6,022 nucleotides of DNA, from the NCBI GenBank assembly GCA_946055365.1, contig CAMGFM010000087.1:1-6022 (forward strand), written 5' to 3'. Every line of letters begins with the position of its first letter. Position 1 is the first letter of the stretch. Shown here piece after piece: positions 4,815 through 6,022 of this stretch. Below the pieces are notes generated by a model that saw only the letters and a list, made by a program, of their open reading frames with translations, was not told the origin of the DNA and searched no databases. Position numbers and translations under genes: made by a program. This stretch comes from an uncultured Prevotella sp. Lineage in GTDB: Bacteria; Bacteroidota; Bacteroidia; Bacteroidales; Bacteroidaceae.

Positions 4815-6022
4815 TCAGTTGGGTTGTTCTAATGGGTTCCAGTCGTCCACCTCAGCAGCCGTCAGCGTTCCCTGCGTGAGCGTGGGATAGCGGTGTTTGT
4901 AACTCAGCGGGTCTGCCACATAGCGCATGGCGCAAGGATGTCTTGCCCCGCGGTTGGCGTTATACCACCAGATGGCATAGTTCATGGCGTGCCATGGGGC
5001 GAGGCCATAATAGTTCTTGTAGTTGCCGAGATGCAATAGCGAATACATAGGCACATTATGCGCGAGATAGTCATTCTTGGCGCACAGTATGTCGGTGGTG
5101 CTGCCCCTCACATACTCCAGCAGCGAGTAGTCGTCGGCAGTAGAGCCTATGGCGTTGGCCGAGGGAGAGAGGGTCTTGTCATAATAGTTGCACATGAAAT
5201 TGAGAAACGACGGCTTCAGGGCGGCTGTCTTCTCGCTTTTCTTCTGGTCACTGAGCTTTATCTGCGGCCTGAGAGTGCCTTTGACATCTGTGCCTATCAG
5301 CGCACCGCCAGTGATGCCCCCCGCCGCCTGCATACAACCATACATGCACACGTCAGAAGCCGTGCCTACGAGAGGGCCACCAGCGTCGCCCACGTGCAGG
5401 CAACCCACCACATAGGATGTGCCTTTAACGCCTGCGCCCATGCTCAGAAAGCCTGCCATGCTGTTGCCAGTGCTTGGCGCGAGCAGCGAGATGCCCACGA
5501 GATATATGGGGTTGACACCCTCGCGCAGCAATGCGGTGTTGTGGGTGCTTTCGACGCGCAGGTTGGTGACCGACGCGCCGTTTGGGGCCGCGCCGTTCAT
5601 ATATCCGAAGAGACATTCCTCGCGCACATAGACATTCTTGATGGTGTGTCCTCCCCCGTCAAAGTTGCCCATGAAAGGATTGTCGGCGGCATTGCCCACG
5701 CTCTCTATCATCCAGTCCTTGAGGTCGAGGTCTGTGTCAAGCACCACAGAGAAGTTCAGTCGCAGGTTTTCGTCATAAAACGGAAACGGACCCCTCAGAT
5801 AGTCACGCTCAGAGTGGGCTGCCATGTCGGCATTGGCGGGATAGTAATGGTCATAGAATATGAAGCCCTCCTTTTCTGCCTCCTCTTCCTCCACCCACAC
5901 GGGGTTATACTGGCTGTTGGTCCTTGACCATCCGTAGCTTTCTGGCACTCTCACCACTTGTCCTCCCACAATGGTCTCCTTATAGGTCTTCACGAGACGG
6001 TAGAGCTCGGTGGTCTGTGTCG
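4815..6022 (-). CDS. C-terminal part of a GLUG-repeat surface protein, paralogue of the 738-residue lipoprotein (cut by the right edge)
   Basis: The frame is open from the right edge to a TGA at 4817-4815, giving 401 complete codons. A GTG at 5993-5991 could be read as a start, but it is unlikely: the frame continues upstream, and the residues there (TQTTELYRLVKTYKE) match the TAQQLVSFAHEVKNG opening of the GLUG region in the 738-residue protein. Other shared blocks are VVLDTDLDL, MGNFDGGGHTIKNVYV (visible residues 117-132), GCLHVGDAGG, MCNYYDK and a tail with MNYAIWWYN then YKHRYPTL. By analogy the missing N-terminus should hold a lipoprotein signal and a fimbrillin-like domain. The GLUG repeats are more degenerate here, and several Cys are present. 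It directly precedes the 364-residue gene (9-nt gap). Probable surface adhesin or tip subunit; ligand unknown. Confidence 0.82.
   Translation of the reverse strand, partial: TQTTELYRLVKTYKETIVGGQVVRVPESYGWSRTNSQYNPVWVEEEEAEKEGFIFYDHYYPANADMAAHSERDYLRGPFPFYDENLRLNFSVVLDTDLDLKDWMIESVGNAADNPFMGNFDGGGHTIKNVYVREECLFGYMNGAAPNGASVTNLRVESTHNTALLREGVNPIYLVGISLLAPSTGNSMAGFLSMGAGVKGTSYVVGCLHVGDAGGPLVGTASDVCMYGCMQAAGGITGGALIGTDVKGTLRPQIKLSDQKKSEKTAALKPSFLNFMCNYYDKTLSPSANAIGSTADDYSLLEYVRGSTTDILCAKNDYLAHNVPMYSLLHLGNYKNYYGLAPWHAMNYAIWWYNANRGARHPCAMRYVADPLSYKHRYPTLTQGTLTAAEVDDWNPLEQPN

Noticed and set aside
5058..5927. Plus-strand open frame of 289 codons
   Set aside because: It is the shadow of the right-edge surface protein gene, which has clear homology to the 738-residue protein.
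5991..5993. GTG as the start codon of the right-edge gene
   Set aside because: The frame stays open upstream to the window edge, and the upstream residues align with the start of the GLUG region in the paralogue, so the gene continues beyond the window.

Overview
The window is from a Bacteroidota chromosome, most likely order Bacteroidales (Prevotella-like by the look of the proteins; genus not provable here). The evidence is an HtpG of the Bacteroidales type, lipoproteins with Bacteroidota-style lipoboxes, fimbrillin-like (type V pilin family) domains, GLUG repeats, and start codons without clear Shine-Dalgarno sequences. All four supportable genes are on the minus strand, so transcription runs from right to left.

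Layout in transcription order: (1) the 3' part of a large surface protein with GLUG-type repeats, cut by the right edge (6022-4815); (2) after 9 nt, a 364-residue fimbrillin-like lipoprotein (4805-3711); (3) a spacer of 292 nt with a perfect 16-nt palindrome just after the stop and a degenerate 21-bp tandem repeat array (about 3484-3651); (4) a 738-residue lipoprotein with an N-terminal fimbrillin-like part and a C-terminal GLUG-repeat part (3418-1202); (5) a spacer of 270 nt with nested inverted repeats, a promoter-like sequence and an AT-rich leader; (6) the 5' half of htpG (931 to the left edge), a housekeeping Hsp90 chaperone probably unrelated to the surface genes.

The three surface genes look like a fimbrial or adhesin cluster of the FimA/Mfa type. 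The first and third encode proteins with matching C-terminal regions (TAQQL/TTEL-like opening, GNF(N/D)GG..TI.N.Y block, HVGD block, LNYA/MNYA tail). They are therefore paralogues flanking a smaller, unrelated-looking fimbrillin-like lipoprotein. A reasonable inference is that the small protein is a shaft or anchor subunit and the large ones are tip or adhesive subunits, but nothing here proves assembly into a pilus.

The part most worth a second look is the 3419-3710 spacer. Its 21-bp repeats carry a short dyad that stays pairable (through G-U wobble) only in the strand that is transcribed with the genes. One repeat junction creates an exact match to the Bacteroides -7 promoter consensus (TAnnTTTG). 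I see no tRNA, rRNA, insertion sequence, CRISPR array or phage gene.
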